Shown here piece after piece: positions 1 to 10,011 of a stretch of DNA of 64,000 nt. The stretch is from contig OX637401.1 in the NCBI GenBank assembly GCA_951799425.1, positions 33,281,780 through 33,345,779 on the forward strand, written 5' to 3'. Position 1 is the first letter of the stretch. Every line of letters starts with the position of its first letter. Made by a program: the position numbers and the translations under genes. A model generated the notes under the pieces. The model searched no databases and was not told the DNA's origin. It worked only from the letters and a program-made list of their open reading frames with translations. Source of the DNA: Ilex aquifolium. Taxonomy: Eukaryota > Streptophyta > Magnoliopsida > Aquifoliales > Aquifoliaceae.

Positions 1-172
1 CCGATATACTATTTCATTTTAAAGGAGGACTACTTATTACACCAAACTTGCGTTACAATAGAGCCCATGCTAGAGGATTTTTCATGACTTTTGATGTGAA
101 TAAAATGGTTAGGGATTCAAGAATTCTTTACAATGCAGCAAGAATCATCTTATTTAGAGACCGGAGTAAAAA
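1..172 (+). repeat. Partial A monomer (subtype A1) at the left edge
   Basis: This is an A half lacking only its first seven bases (gttatgt), which would lie before position 1. It carries ggagg, ttgcg and the tatttagag signature of subtype A1, matching the last A half of the 1892-bp HOR that follows (1886-2064). The window therefore begins inside the array, at the end of an HOR copy. Confidence 0.95.
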
Positions 173-371
173 GTTATGTCAGAAATACTAAAGAATGGGA
201 AATTACTTTTTTTTCGTAGTGGAGGGGATGGCCAACTATACCAAACTTCCATCACCATTTCGAACTTGTTAGAAGATGAATCACCAATTTTGATCTCAAT
301 ATATTGGTTAGGGTTTCAAGTTCTCATTACAATGCCGCAAGAGTTAGCTCAATCCGAGTTCGGGAGAAACA
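173..371 (+). repeat. Reference B monomer, subtype B1 (199 bp)
   Basis: This is the first complete B half. Subtype B1 is defined by a T8 run followed by cgtag, the short form ggggatgg, gaagatgaatc in the middle, and gggagaaacag at the 3' end. It contains the 10-bp palindrome caatatattg and the TGGCCA and TTCGAA palindromes. B1, or a close mosaic of it, follows every A1 half in the window and so marks the start of each cassette. It resembles the A half most strongly over its last 85 bases including the next gttatgtc. Confidence 0.93.
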
Positions 372-550
372 GTTATGTCCGATATACTATTTCATTTTAA
401 AGGTGGACTACTTATTACACCAAACTTACGTTACAATAGAGCCCATGCTAGAGGATTTTTCATGACTTTTGATGTGAATAAAATGGTTTGGGATTCAAGA
501 ATTCTTTACAATGCAGCAAGAATCATCTTAATCAGAGACCGGAGTAAAAA
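372..550 (+). repeat. Reference A monomer, subtype A2 (179 bp)
   Basis: This A half runs from gttatgtccg to the base before the next gttatgtcag. Subtype A2 carries taatcagag near its 3' end, where A1 has tatttagag. It holds the perfect 10-bp palindrome aagaattctt, with an EcoRI site (gaattc) at its centre. This copy has a private base, ggtttggg instead of ggttaggg, shared with the copies near 2380 and 5405. Other polymorphic sites in A are ggtgg/ggagg and ttacg/ttgcg. Confidence 0.93.
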
Positions 551-557
551 GTTATGT
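528..557 (+). other. A-to-B junction motif (reference copy)
   Basis: The A half ends gaccggagtaaaaa and the B half begins gttatgtcag. The B-to-A junction (for example 734-760) is closely similar: gttcgggagaaaaa then gttatgtccg. Both monomer ends therefore share a core of gg-ag-aaaaa-gttatgtc, the best-conserved segment between A and B. This is where unequal exchange between A and B registers would be easiest, yet no A-A or B-B dimer was found. Confidence 0.8.
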
Positions 558-750
558 CAGAAATACTAAAGAATGGGAAATTACTTTTTTTTCCTAGTGG
601 AGGGGAATGGCCAACTATACCAAACTTCCATCACCATTTCGAACTTGTTAGAAGGTGAATCACCAATTTTGATCTCAATATATTGGTTAGGGTTTCAAGT
701 TCTCATTACAATGCCGCAAGAGTTAGCTCAATCCGAGTTCGGGAGAAAAA
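551..750 (+). repeat. Reference B monomer, subtype B2 (200 bp)
   Basis: Subtype B2 differs from B1 at linked sites: cctag after the T8 run, the long form ggggaatgg (one extra A), gaaggtgaatc, and usually gggagaaaaag at the 3' end. The extra base makes its dimer 379 bp and shifts the reading frame of the half relative to B1. B2 is never found directly after an A1 half. Confidence 0.92.
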
Positions 751-1885
751 GTTATGTCCGATATACTATTTCATTTTAAAGGAGGACTACTTATTACACC
801 AAACTTGCGTTACAATAGAGCCCATGCTAGAGGATTTTTCTTGACTTTTGATGTGAATAAAATGGTTAGGGATTCAAGAATTCTTTACAATGCAGCAAGA
901 ATCATCTTATTGAGAGACCGGAGTAAAAAGTTATGTCAGAAATACTAAAGAATGGGAAATTACTTTTTTTTCGTAGTGGAGGGGATGGCCAACTATACCA
1001 AACTTCCATCACCATTTCGAACTTGTTAGAAGATGAATCACCAATTTTGATCTCAATATATTGGTTAGGGTTTCAAGTTCTCATTACAATGCCGCAAGAG
1101 TTAGCTCAATCCGAGTTCGGGAGAAACAGTTATGTCCGATATACTATTTCATTTTAAAGGTGGACTACTTATTACACCAAACTTACGTTACAATAGAGCC
1201 CATGCTAGAGAATTTTTCATGACTTTTGATGTGAATAAAATGGTTAGGGATTCAAGAATTCTTTACAATGCAGCAAGAATCATCTTATTTAGAGACCGGA
1301 GTAAAAAGTTATGTCAGAAATACTAAAGAATGGAAAATTACTTTTTTTTCGTAGTGGAGGGGATGGCCAACTATACCAAACTTCCATCTCCATTTCGAAC
1401 ATGTTAGAAGATGAATCACCAATTTTGATCTCAATATATTGGTTAGGGTTTCAAGTTCTCATTACAATGCCGCAAGAGTTAGCTCAATCCGAGTTCGGGA
1501 GAAACAGTTATGTCCGATATACTATTTCATTTTAAAGGTGGACTACTTATTACACCAAACTTGCGTTACAATAGAGCCCATGCTAGAGGATTTTTCATGA
1601 CTTTTGATGTGAATAAAATGGTTAGGGATTCAAGAATTCTTTACAATGCAGCAAGAATCATCTTAATCAGGGACCAGAGTAAAAAGTTATGTCAGAAATA
1701 CTAAAGAATGGGAAATTACTTTTTTTTCCTACTGGAGGGGAATGGCCAACTATACCAAACATCCATCACCATTTCGAACTTGTTAGAAGGTGAATCACCA
1801 ATTTTGATCTCAATATATTGGTTAGGGTTTCAAGTTCTCATTACAATGCCGCAAGAGTTAGCTCAATCCGAGTTCGGGAGAAAAA

Positions 1886-2064
1886 GTTATGTCCGATATA
1901 CTATTTCATTTTAAAGGAGGACTACTTATTACACCAAACTTGCGTTACAATAGAGCCCATGCTAGAGGATTTTTCATGACTTTTGATGTGAATAAAATGG
2001 TTAGGGATTCAAGAATTCTTTACAATGCAGCAAGAATCATCTTATTTAGAGACCGGAGTAAAAA
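1886..2064 (+). repeat. Reference A monomer, subtype A1 (cassette-closing form)
   Basis: This A half has ggagg, ttgcg and tatttagag. Of the A1 copies I traced across the window (50 including the partial one at position 1), every one is followed by a 378-class B half, B1 or a near-B1 mosaic. A1 thus closes each cassette, and distances between A1 copies are whole numbers of dimers (1, 2, 3, 4, 5, 6 or 8). Confidence 0.92.
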
Positions 2065-3956
2065 GTTATGTCAGAAATACTAAAGAATGGGAAATTACTT
2101 TTTTTTCGTAGTGGAGGGGATGGCCAACTATACCAAACTTCCATCACCATTTCGAACTTGTTAGAAGATGAATCACCAATTTTGATCTCAATATATTGGT
2201 TAGGGTTTCAAGTTCTCATTACAATGCCGCAAGAGTTAGCTCAATCCGAGTTCGGGAGAAACAGTTATGTCCGATATACTATTTCATTTTAAAGGTGGAC
2301 TACTTATTACACCAAACTTACGTTACAATAGAGCCCATGCTAGAGGATTTTTCATGACTTTTGATGTGAATAAAATGGTTTGGGATTCAAGAATTCTTTA
2401 CAATGCAGCAAGAATCATCTTAATCAGAGACCGGAGTAAAAAGTTATGTCAGAAATACTAAAGAATGGGAAATTACTTTTTTTTCCTAGTGGAGGGGAAT
2501 GGCCAACTATACCAAACTTCCATCACCATTTCGAACTTGTTAGAAGGTGAATCACCAATTTTGATCTCAATATATTGGTTAGGGTTTCAAGTTCTCATTA
2601 CAATGCCGCAAGAGTTAGCTCAATCCGAGTTCGGGAGAAAAAGTTATGTCCGATATACTATTTCATTTTAAAGGAGGACTACTTATTACACCAAACTTGC
2701 GTTACAATAGAGCCCATGCTAGAGGATTTTTCTTGACTTTTGATGTGAATAAAATGGTTAGGGATTCAAGAATTCTTTACAATGCAGCAAGAATCATCTT
2801 ATTGAGAGACCGGAGTAAAAAGTTATGTCAGAAATACTAAAGAATGGGAAATTACTTTTTTTTCGTAGTGGAGGGGATGGCCAACTATACCAAACTTCCA
2901 TCACCATTTCGAACTTGTTAGAAGATGAATCACCAATTTTGATCTCAATATATTGGTTAGGGTTTCAAGTTCTCATTACAATGCCGCAAGAGTTAGCTCA
3001 ATCCGAGTTCGGGAGAAACAGTTATGTCCGATATACTATTTCATTTTAAAGGTGGACTACTTATTACACCAAACTTACGTTACAATAGAGCCCATGCTAG
3101 AGAATTTTTCATGACTTTTGATGTGAATAAAATGGTTAGGGATTCAAGAATTCTTTACAATGCAGCAAGAATCATCTTATTTAGAGACCGGAGTAAAAAG
3201 TTATGTCAGAAATACTAAAGAATGGAAAATTACTTTTTTTTCGTAGTGGAGGGGATGGCCAACTATACCAAACTTCCATCTCCATTTCGAACATGTTAGA
3301 AGATGAATCACCAATTTTGATCTCAATATATTGGTTAGGGTTTCAAGTTCTCATTACAATGCCGCAAGAGTTAGCTCAATCCGAGTTCGGGAGAAACAGT
3401 TATGTCCGATATACTATTTCATTTTAAAGGTGGACTACTTATTACACCAAACTTGCGTTACAATAGAGCCCATGCTAGAGGATTTTTCATGACTTTTGAT
3501 GTGAATAAAATGGTTAGGGATTCAAGAATTCTTTACAATGCAGCAAGAATCATCTTAATCAGGGACCAGAGTAAAAAGTTATGTCAGAAATACTAAAGAA
3601 TGGGAAATTACTTTTTTTTCCTACTGGAGGGGAATGGCCAACTATACCAAACATCCATCACCATTTCGAACTTGTTAGAAGGTGAATCACCAATTTTGAT
3701 CTCAATATATTGGTTAGGGTTTCAAGTTCTCATTACAATGCCGCAAGAGTTAGCTCAATCCGAGTTCGGGAGAAAAAGTTATGTCCGATATACTATTTCA
3801 TTTTAAAGGAGGACTACTTATTACACCAAACTTGCGTTACAATAGAGCCCATGCTAGAGGATTTTTCATGACTTTTGATGTGAATAAAATGGTTAGGGAT
3901 TCAAGAATTCTTTACAATGCAGCAAGAATCATCTTATTTAGAGACCGGAGTAAAAA
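2065..3956 (+). repeat. 5-dimer HOR, copy 2 (1892 bp)
   Basis: This is a direct tandem copy of 173-2064, with every private mark repeated at +1892 (ggtttggg ~2378, ttcttgac ~2730, agagaattt ~3099, ccatctcc ~3276, agggaccag ~3561). No difference was noticed between the two copies at the diagnostic sites. Confidence 0.93.
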
Positions 3957-5091
3957 GTTATGTCAGAAATACTAAAGAATGGGAAATTACTTTTTTTTCG
4001 TAGTGGAGGGGATGGCCAACTATACCAAACTTCCATCACCATTTCGAACTTGTTAGAAGATGAATCACCAATTTTGATCTCAATATATTGGTTAGGGTTT
4101 CAAGTTCTCATTACAATGCCGCAAGAGTTAGCTCAATCCGAGTTCGGGAGAAACAGTTATGTCCGATATACTATTTCATTTTAAAGGTGGACTACTTATT
4201 ACACCAAACTTACGTTACAATAGAGCCCATGCTAGAGGATTTTTCATGACTTTTGATGTGAATAAAATGGTTAGGAATTCAAGAATTCTTTACAATGCAG
4301 CAAGAATCATCTTATTTAGAGACCGGAGTAAAAAGTTATGTCAGAAATACTAAAGAATGGAAAATTACTTTTTTTTCGTAGTGGAGGGGATGGCCAACTA
4401 TACCAAACTTCCATCACCATTTCGAACATGTTAGAAGATGAATCACCAATTTTGATCTCAATATATTGGTTAGGGTTTCAAGTTCTCATTACAATGCCGC
4501 AAGAGTTAGCTCAATCCGAGTTCGGGAGAAACAGTTATGTCCGATATACTATTTCATTTTAAAGGTGGACTACTTATTACACCAAACTTGCGTTACAATA
4601 GAGCCCATGCTAGAGGATTTTTCATGACTTTTGATGTGAATAAAATGGTTAGGGATTCAAGAATTCTTTACAATGCAGCAAGAATCATCTTAATCAGAGA
4701 CCGGAGTAAAAAGTTATGTCAGAAATACTAAAGAATGGGAAATTACTTTTTTTTCCTACTGGAGGGGAATGGCCAACTATACCAAACATCCATCACCATT
4801 TCGAACTTGTTAGAAGGTGAATCACCAATTTTGATCTCAATATATTGGTTAGGGTTTCAAGTTCTCATTACAATGCCGCAAGAGTTAGCTCAATCCGAGT
4901 TCGGGAGAAAAAGTTATGTCCGATATACTATTTCATTTTAAAGGAGGACTACTTATTACACCAAACTTGCGTTACAATAGAGCCCATGCTAGAGGATTTT
5001 TCATGACTTTTGATGTGAATAAAATGGTTAGGGATTCAAGAATTCTTTACAATGCAGCAAGAATCATCTTATTTAGAGACCGGAGTAAAAA
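3957..5091 (+). repeat. Contracted copy of the 5-dimer HOR (3 dimers, 1135 bp)
   Basis: It has the order of HOR units 3-4-5 (A1-closing A half, B1 with aacatgtt, B2 with aacatcc, A1) but lacks two dimers found in copies 1 and 2. It differs from them in having gaggattt rather than gagaattt at ~4236, gaccggag rather than gaccagag at ~4700, and a private ttaggaattc at 4271-4280 that creates a second EcoRI site. A two-dimer deletion by unequal exchange is the simplest reading. Confidence 0.85.
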
Positions 5092-6984
5092 GTTATGTCA
5101 GAAATACTAAAGAATGGGAAATTACTTTTTTTTCGTAGTGGAGGGGATGGCCAACTATACCAAACTTCCATCACCATTTCGAACTTGTTAGAAGATGAAT
5201 CACCAATTTTGATCTCAATATATTGGTTAGGGTTTCAAGTTCTCATTACAATGCCGCAAGAGTTAGCTCAATCCGAGTTCGGGAGAAACAGTTATGTCCG
5301 ATATACTATTTCATTTTAAAGGTGGACTACTTATTACACCAAACTTACGTTACAATAGAGCCCATGCTAGAGGATTTTTCATGACTTTTGATGTGAATAA
5401 AATGGTTTGGGATTCAAGAATTCTTTACAATGCAGCAAGAATCATCTTAATCAGAGACCGGAGTAAAAAGTTATGTCAGAAATACTAAAGAATGGGAAAT
5501 TACTTTTTTTTCCTACTGGAGGGGAATGGCCAACTATACCAAACTTCCATCACCATTTCGAACTTGTTAGAAGGTGAATCACCAATTTTGATTTCAATAT
5601 ATTGGTTAGGGTTTCAAGTTCTCATTACAATGCCGCAAGAGTTAGCTCAATCCGAGTTCGGGAGAAACAGTTATGTCCGATATACTATTTCATTTTAAAG
5701 GTGGACTACTTATTACACCAAACTTGCGTTACAATAGAGCCCATGCTAGAGGATTTTTCTTGACTTTTGATGTGAATAAAATGGTTAGGGATTCAAGAAT
5801 TCTTTACAATGCAGCAAGAATCATCTTATTGAGAGACCGGAGTAAAAAGTTATGTCAGAAATACTAAAGAATGGGAAATTACTTTTTTTTCGTAGTGGAG
5901 GGGATGGCCAACTATACCAAACTTCCATCACCATTTCGAACTTGTTAGAAGATGAATCACCAATTTTGATCTCAATATATTGGTTAGGGTTTCAAGTTCT
6001 CATTACAATGCCGCAAGAGTTAGCTCAATCCGAGTTCGGGAGAAACAGTTATGTCCGATATACTATTTCATTTTAAAGGTGGACTACTTATTACACCAAA
6101 CTTACGTTACAATAGAGCCCATGCTAGAGGATTTTTCATGACTTTTGATGTGAATAAAATGGTTAGGGATTCAAGAATTCTTTACAATGCAGCAAGAATC
6201 ATCTTAATCAGAGACCGGAGTAAAAAGTTATGTCAGAAATACTAAAGAATGGGAAATTACTTTTTTTTCCTAGTGGAAGGGAATGGCCAACTATACCAAA
6301 CTTCCATCACCATTTCGAACTTGTTAGAAGGTGAATCACCAATTTTGATCTCAATATATTGGTTAGGGTTTCAAGTTCTCATTACAATGCCGCAAGAGTT
6401 AGCTCAATCCGAGTTCGGGAGAAAAAGTTATGTCCGATATACTATTTCATTTTAAAGGAGGACTACTTATTACACCAAACTTGCGTTACAATAGAGCCCA
6501 TGCTAGAGGATTTTTCATGACTTTTGATGTGAATAAAATGGTTAGGGATTCAAGAATTCTTTACAATGCAGCAAGAATCATCTTAATCAGAGACCGGAGT
6601 AAAAAGTTATGTCAGAAATACTAAAGAATGGGAAATTACTTTTGTTTCCTAGTGGAGGGGAATGGCCAACTATACCAAACATCCATCACCATTTCGAACT
6701 TGTTAGAAGGTGAATCACCAATTTTGATCTCAATATATTGGTTAGGGTTTCAAGTTCTCATTACAATGCCGCAAGAGTTAGCTCAATCCGAGTTCGGGAG
6801 AAAAAGTTATGTCCGATATACTATTTCATTTTAAAGGAGGACTACTTATTACACCAAACTTGCGTTACAATAGAGCCCATGCTAGAGGATTTTTCATGAC
6901 TTTTGATGTGAATAAAATGGTTAGGGATTCAAGAATTCTTTACAATGCAGCAAGAATCATCTTATTTAGAGACCGGAGTAAAAA
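5092..6984 (+). repeat. Diverged 5-dimer HOR copy (1893 bp)
   Basis: It starts like the pentamer (ggtttggg at ~5405, ttcttgac at ~5757) but units 3-4 are replaced by ordinary B1/A2 and B2/A2 dimers. It ends with a B2 carrying aacatcc (~6678) and an A1 half, as the pentamer does. Private variants are gatttcaat (~5590), gtggaaggg (~6273) and ttttgtttcc (~6640). It is a mosaic of the left pentamer and the block to its right. Confidence 0.8.
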
Positions 6985-9900
6985 GTTATGTCAGAAATAC
7001 TAAAGAATGGGAAATTACTTTTTTTTCGTAGTGGAGGGGATGGCCAACTATACCAAACTTCCATCACCATTTCGAACTTGTTAGAAGATGAATCACCAAT
7101 TTTGATCTCAATATATTGGTTAGGGTTTCAAGTTCTCATTACAATGCCGCAAGAGTTAGCTCAATCCGAGTTCGGGAGAAACAGTTATGTCCGATATACT
7201 ATTTCATTTTAAAGGTGGACTACTTATTACACCAAACTTGCGTTACAATAGAGCCCATGCTAGAGGATTTTTCATGACTTTTGATGTGAATAAAATGGTT
7301 AGGGATTCAAGAATTCTTTACAATGCAGCAAGAATCATCTTAATCAGAGACCGGAGTAAAAAGTTATGTCAGAAATACTAAAGAATGGGAAATTACTTTT
7401 TTTTCCTAGTGGAGGGGAATGGCCAACTATACCAAACTTCCATCACCATTTCGAACTTGTTAGAAGGTGAATCACCAATTTTGATCTCAATATATTGGTT
7501 AGGGTTTCAAGTTCTCATTACAATGCCGCAAGAGTTAGCTCAATCCGAGTTCGGGAGAAACAGTTATGTCCGATATACTATTTCATTTTAAAGGTGGACT
7601 ACTTATTACACCAAACTTACGTTACAATAGAGCCCATGCTAGAGGATTTTTCATGACTTTTGATGTGAATAAAATGGTTAGGGATTCAAGAATTCTTTAC
7701 AATGCAGCAAGAATCATCTTAATCAGAGACCGGAGTAAAAAGTTATGTCAGAAATACTAAAGAATGGGAAATTACTTTTTTTTCCTAGTGGAGGGGAATG
7801 GCCAACTATACCAAACTTCCATCACCATTTCGAACTTGTTAGAAGGTGAATCACCAATTTTGATCTCAATATATTGGTTAGGGTTTCAAGTTCTCATTAC
7901 AATGCCGCAAGAGTTAGCTCAATCCGAGTTCGGGAGAAAAAGTTATGTCCGATATACTATTTCATTTTAAAGGAGGACTACTTATTACACCAAACTTGCG
8001 TTACAATAGAGCCCATGCTAGAGGATTTTTCATGACTTTTGATGTGAATAAAATGGTTAGGGATTCAAGAATTCTTTACAATGCAGCAAGAATCATCTTA
8101 ATCAGAGACCGGAGTAAAAAGTTATGTCAGAAATACTAAAGAATGGGAAATTACTTTTTTTTCCTAGTGGAGGGGAATGGCCAACTATACCAAACTTCCA
8201 TCACCATTTCGAACTTGTTAGAAGGTGAATCACCAATTTTGATCTCAATATATTGGTTAGGGTTTCAAGTTCTCATTACAATGCCGCAAGAGTTAGCTCA
8301 ATCCGAGTTCGGGAGAAAAAGTTATGTCCGATATACTATTTCATTTTAAAGGAGGACTACTTATTACACCAAACTTGCGTTACAATAGAGCCCATGCTAG
8401 AGGATTTTTCATGACTTTTGATGTGAATAAAATGGTTAGGGATTCAAGAATTCTTTACAATGCAGCAAGAATCATCTTAATCAGAGACCGGAGTAAAAAG
8501 TTATGTCAGAAATACTAAAGAATGGGAAATTACTTTTTTTTCGTAGTGGAGGGGATGGCCAACTATACCAAACTTCCATCACCATTTCGAACTTGTTAGA
8601 AGGTGAATCACCAATTTTGATCTCAATATATTGGTTAGGGTTTCAAGTTCTCATTACAATGCCGCAAGAGTTAGCTCAATCCGAGTTCGGGAGAAAAAGT
8701 TATGTCCGATATACTATTTCATTTTAAAGGAGGACTACTTATTACACCAAACTTGCGTTACAATAGAGCCCATGCTAGAGGATTTTTCATGACTTTTGAT
8801 GTGAATAAAATGGTTAGGGATTCAAGAATTCTTTACAATGCAGCAAGAATCATCTTAATCAGAGACCGGAGGAAAAAGTTATGTCAGAAATACTAAAGAA
8901 TGGGAAATTACTTTTTATTCATAGTGGAGGGGATGGCCAACTATACCAAACTTCCATCACCATTTCGAACTTGTTAGAAGGTGAATCACCAATTTTGATC
9001 TCAATATATTGGTTAGGGTTTCAAGTTCTCATTACAATGCCGCAAGAGTTAGCTCAATCCGAGTTCGGGAGAAAAAGTTATGTCCGATATACTATTTCAT
9101 TTTAAAGGAGGACTACTTATTACACCAAACTTGCGTTACAATAGAGCCCATGCTAGAGGATTTTTCATGACTTTTGATGTGAATAAAATGGTTAGGGATT
9201 CAAGAATTCTTTACAATGCAGCAAGAATCATCTTAATCAGAGACCGGAGTAAAAAGTTATGTCAGAAATACTAAAGAATGGGAAATTACTTTTTTTTCGT
9301 AGTGGAGGGGATGGCCAACTATACCAAACTTCCATCACCATTTCGAACTTGTTAGAAGGTGAATCACCAATTTTGATCTCAATATATTGGTTAGGGTTTC
9401 AAGTTCTCATTACAATGCCGCAAGAGTTAGCTCAATCCGAGTTCGGGAGAAAAAGTTATGTCCGATATACTATTTCATTTTAAAGGAGGACTACTTATTA
9501 CACCAAACTTGCGTTACAATAGAGCCCATGCTAGAGGATTTTTCATGACTTTTGATGTGAATAAAATGGTTAGGGATTCAAGAATTCTTTACAATGCAGC
9601 AAGAATCATCTTAATCAGAGACCGGAGTAAAAAGTTATGTCAGAAATACTAAAGAATGGGAAATTACTTTTTATTCATAGTGGAGGGGATGGCCAACTAT
9701 ACCAAACTTCCATCACCATTTCGAACTTGTTAGAAGGTGAATCACCAATTTTGATCTCAATATATTGGTTAGGGTTTCAAGTTCTCATTACAATGCCGCA
9801 AGAGTTAGCTCAATCCGAGTTCGGGAGAAAAAGTTATGTCCGATATACTATTTCATTTTAAAGGAGGACTACTTATTACACCAAACTTGCGTTACAATAG

Positions 9901-10011
9901 AGCCCATGCTAGAGGATTTTTCATGACTTTTGATGTGAATAAAATGGTTAGGGATTCAAGAATTCTTTACAATGCAGCAAGAATCATCTTATTTAGAGAC
10001 CGGAGTAAAAA
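6985..10011 (+). repeat. 8-dimer block with internal local duplications (3027 bp)
   Basis: The order is one B1 dimer, three consecutive B2 dimers (7363, 7742, 8121), then a two-dimer motif (mosaic B1 with gaaggtg, then B3) present twice in tandem at 8500-9255 and 9256-10011. The first copy has a private gaccggagg (~8865) and the second closes with A1. The mosaic B1 joins a B1 5' end to a B2-like 3' end. Confidence 0.82.
8878..9076 (+). repeat. Reference B monomer, subtype B3 (199 bp, interrupted T-tract)
   Basis: Subtype B3 has ctttttattcatag (or ...cttag, ...cgtag) where B1 and B2 have an unbroken T8 run, combined with the short ggggatgg form and usually gaaggtg and aaaaag at the 3' end. 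It usually occupies the penultimate position of a cassette, before A1. Other clear copies begin at 9634, 12282, 13038, 15308, 26659, 39906, 41420, 42176, 49368, 51260, 53530, 54666 and 56180. Confidence 0.9.

Larger units (their letters stand above)
173..2064 (+). repeat. 5-dimer HOR, copy 1 (1892 bp)
   Basis: Five dimers carry private marks in order: ggtttggg (~486), ttcttgac (~838), agagaattt (~1207), ccatctcc with aacatgtt (~1384-1404), and agggaccag (~1669), then B2 with aacatcc and A1. The same marks recur 1892 bp downstream. All ten conceptual half-unit translations are identical between copies 1 and 2, so the duplication is recent or kept homogeneous. Confidence 0.93.

Noticed and set aside
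405-412. Shine-Dalgarno-like aaaggagg at the start of most A halves (here aaaggtgg).
   Set aside because: No start codon follows at 5-10 bases; the sequence reads actacttatta. The purine run is just part of the satellite unit in a eukaryotic context.
684-692. Telomere-like ttagggttt in every B half.
   Set aside because: It is a single 9-base match to the plant telomere repeat per 378 bp, never in tandem, and the A half has ttagggatt at the same place. This is chance plus shared ancestry.
724-745. tRNA-like boxes: tagctcaatccg (A-box-like) followed by gagttcggga (B-box-like) in every B half.
   Set aside because: The two motifs are almost adjacent, far closer than in any tRNA or SINE promoter. 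The B-box match is partial and no tRNA fold surrounds them.
630-750. CENP-B box.
   Set aside because: I looked for the pattern nTTCGnnnnAnnCGGGn around catttcgaacttg and gagttcggga on both strands. The TTCG and CGGG cores are not spaced correctly in either.
173-3956. The near-perfect 1892-bp duplication as an assembly artefact.
   Set aside because: It cannot be excluded from sequence alone, but contracted and diverged relatives of the same HOR follow directly (3957, 5092), as real array evolution would give. Listed as a real repeat with read-level checking advised.
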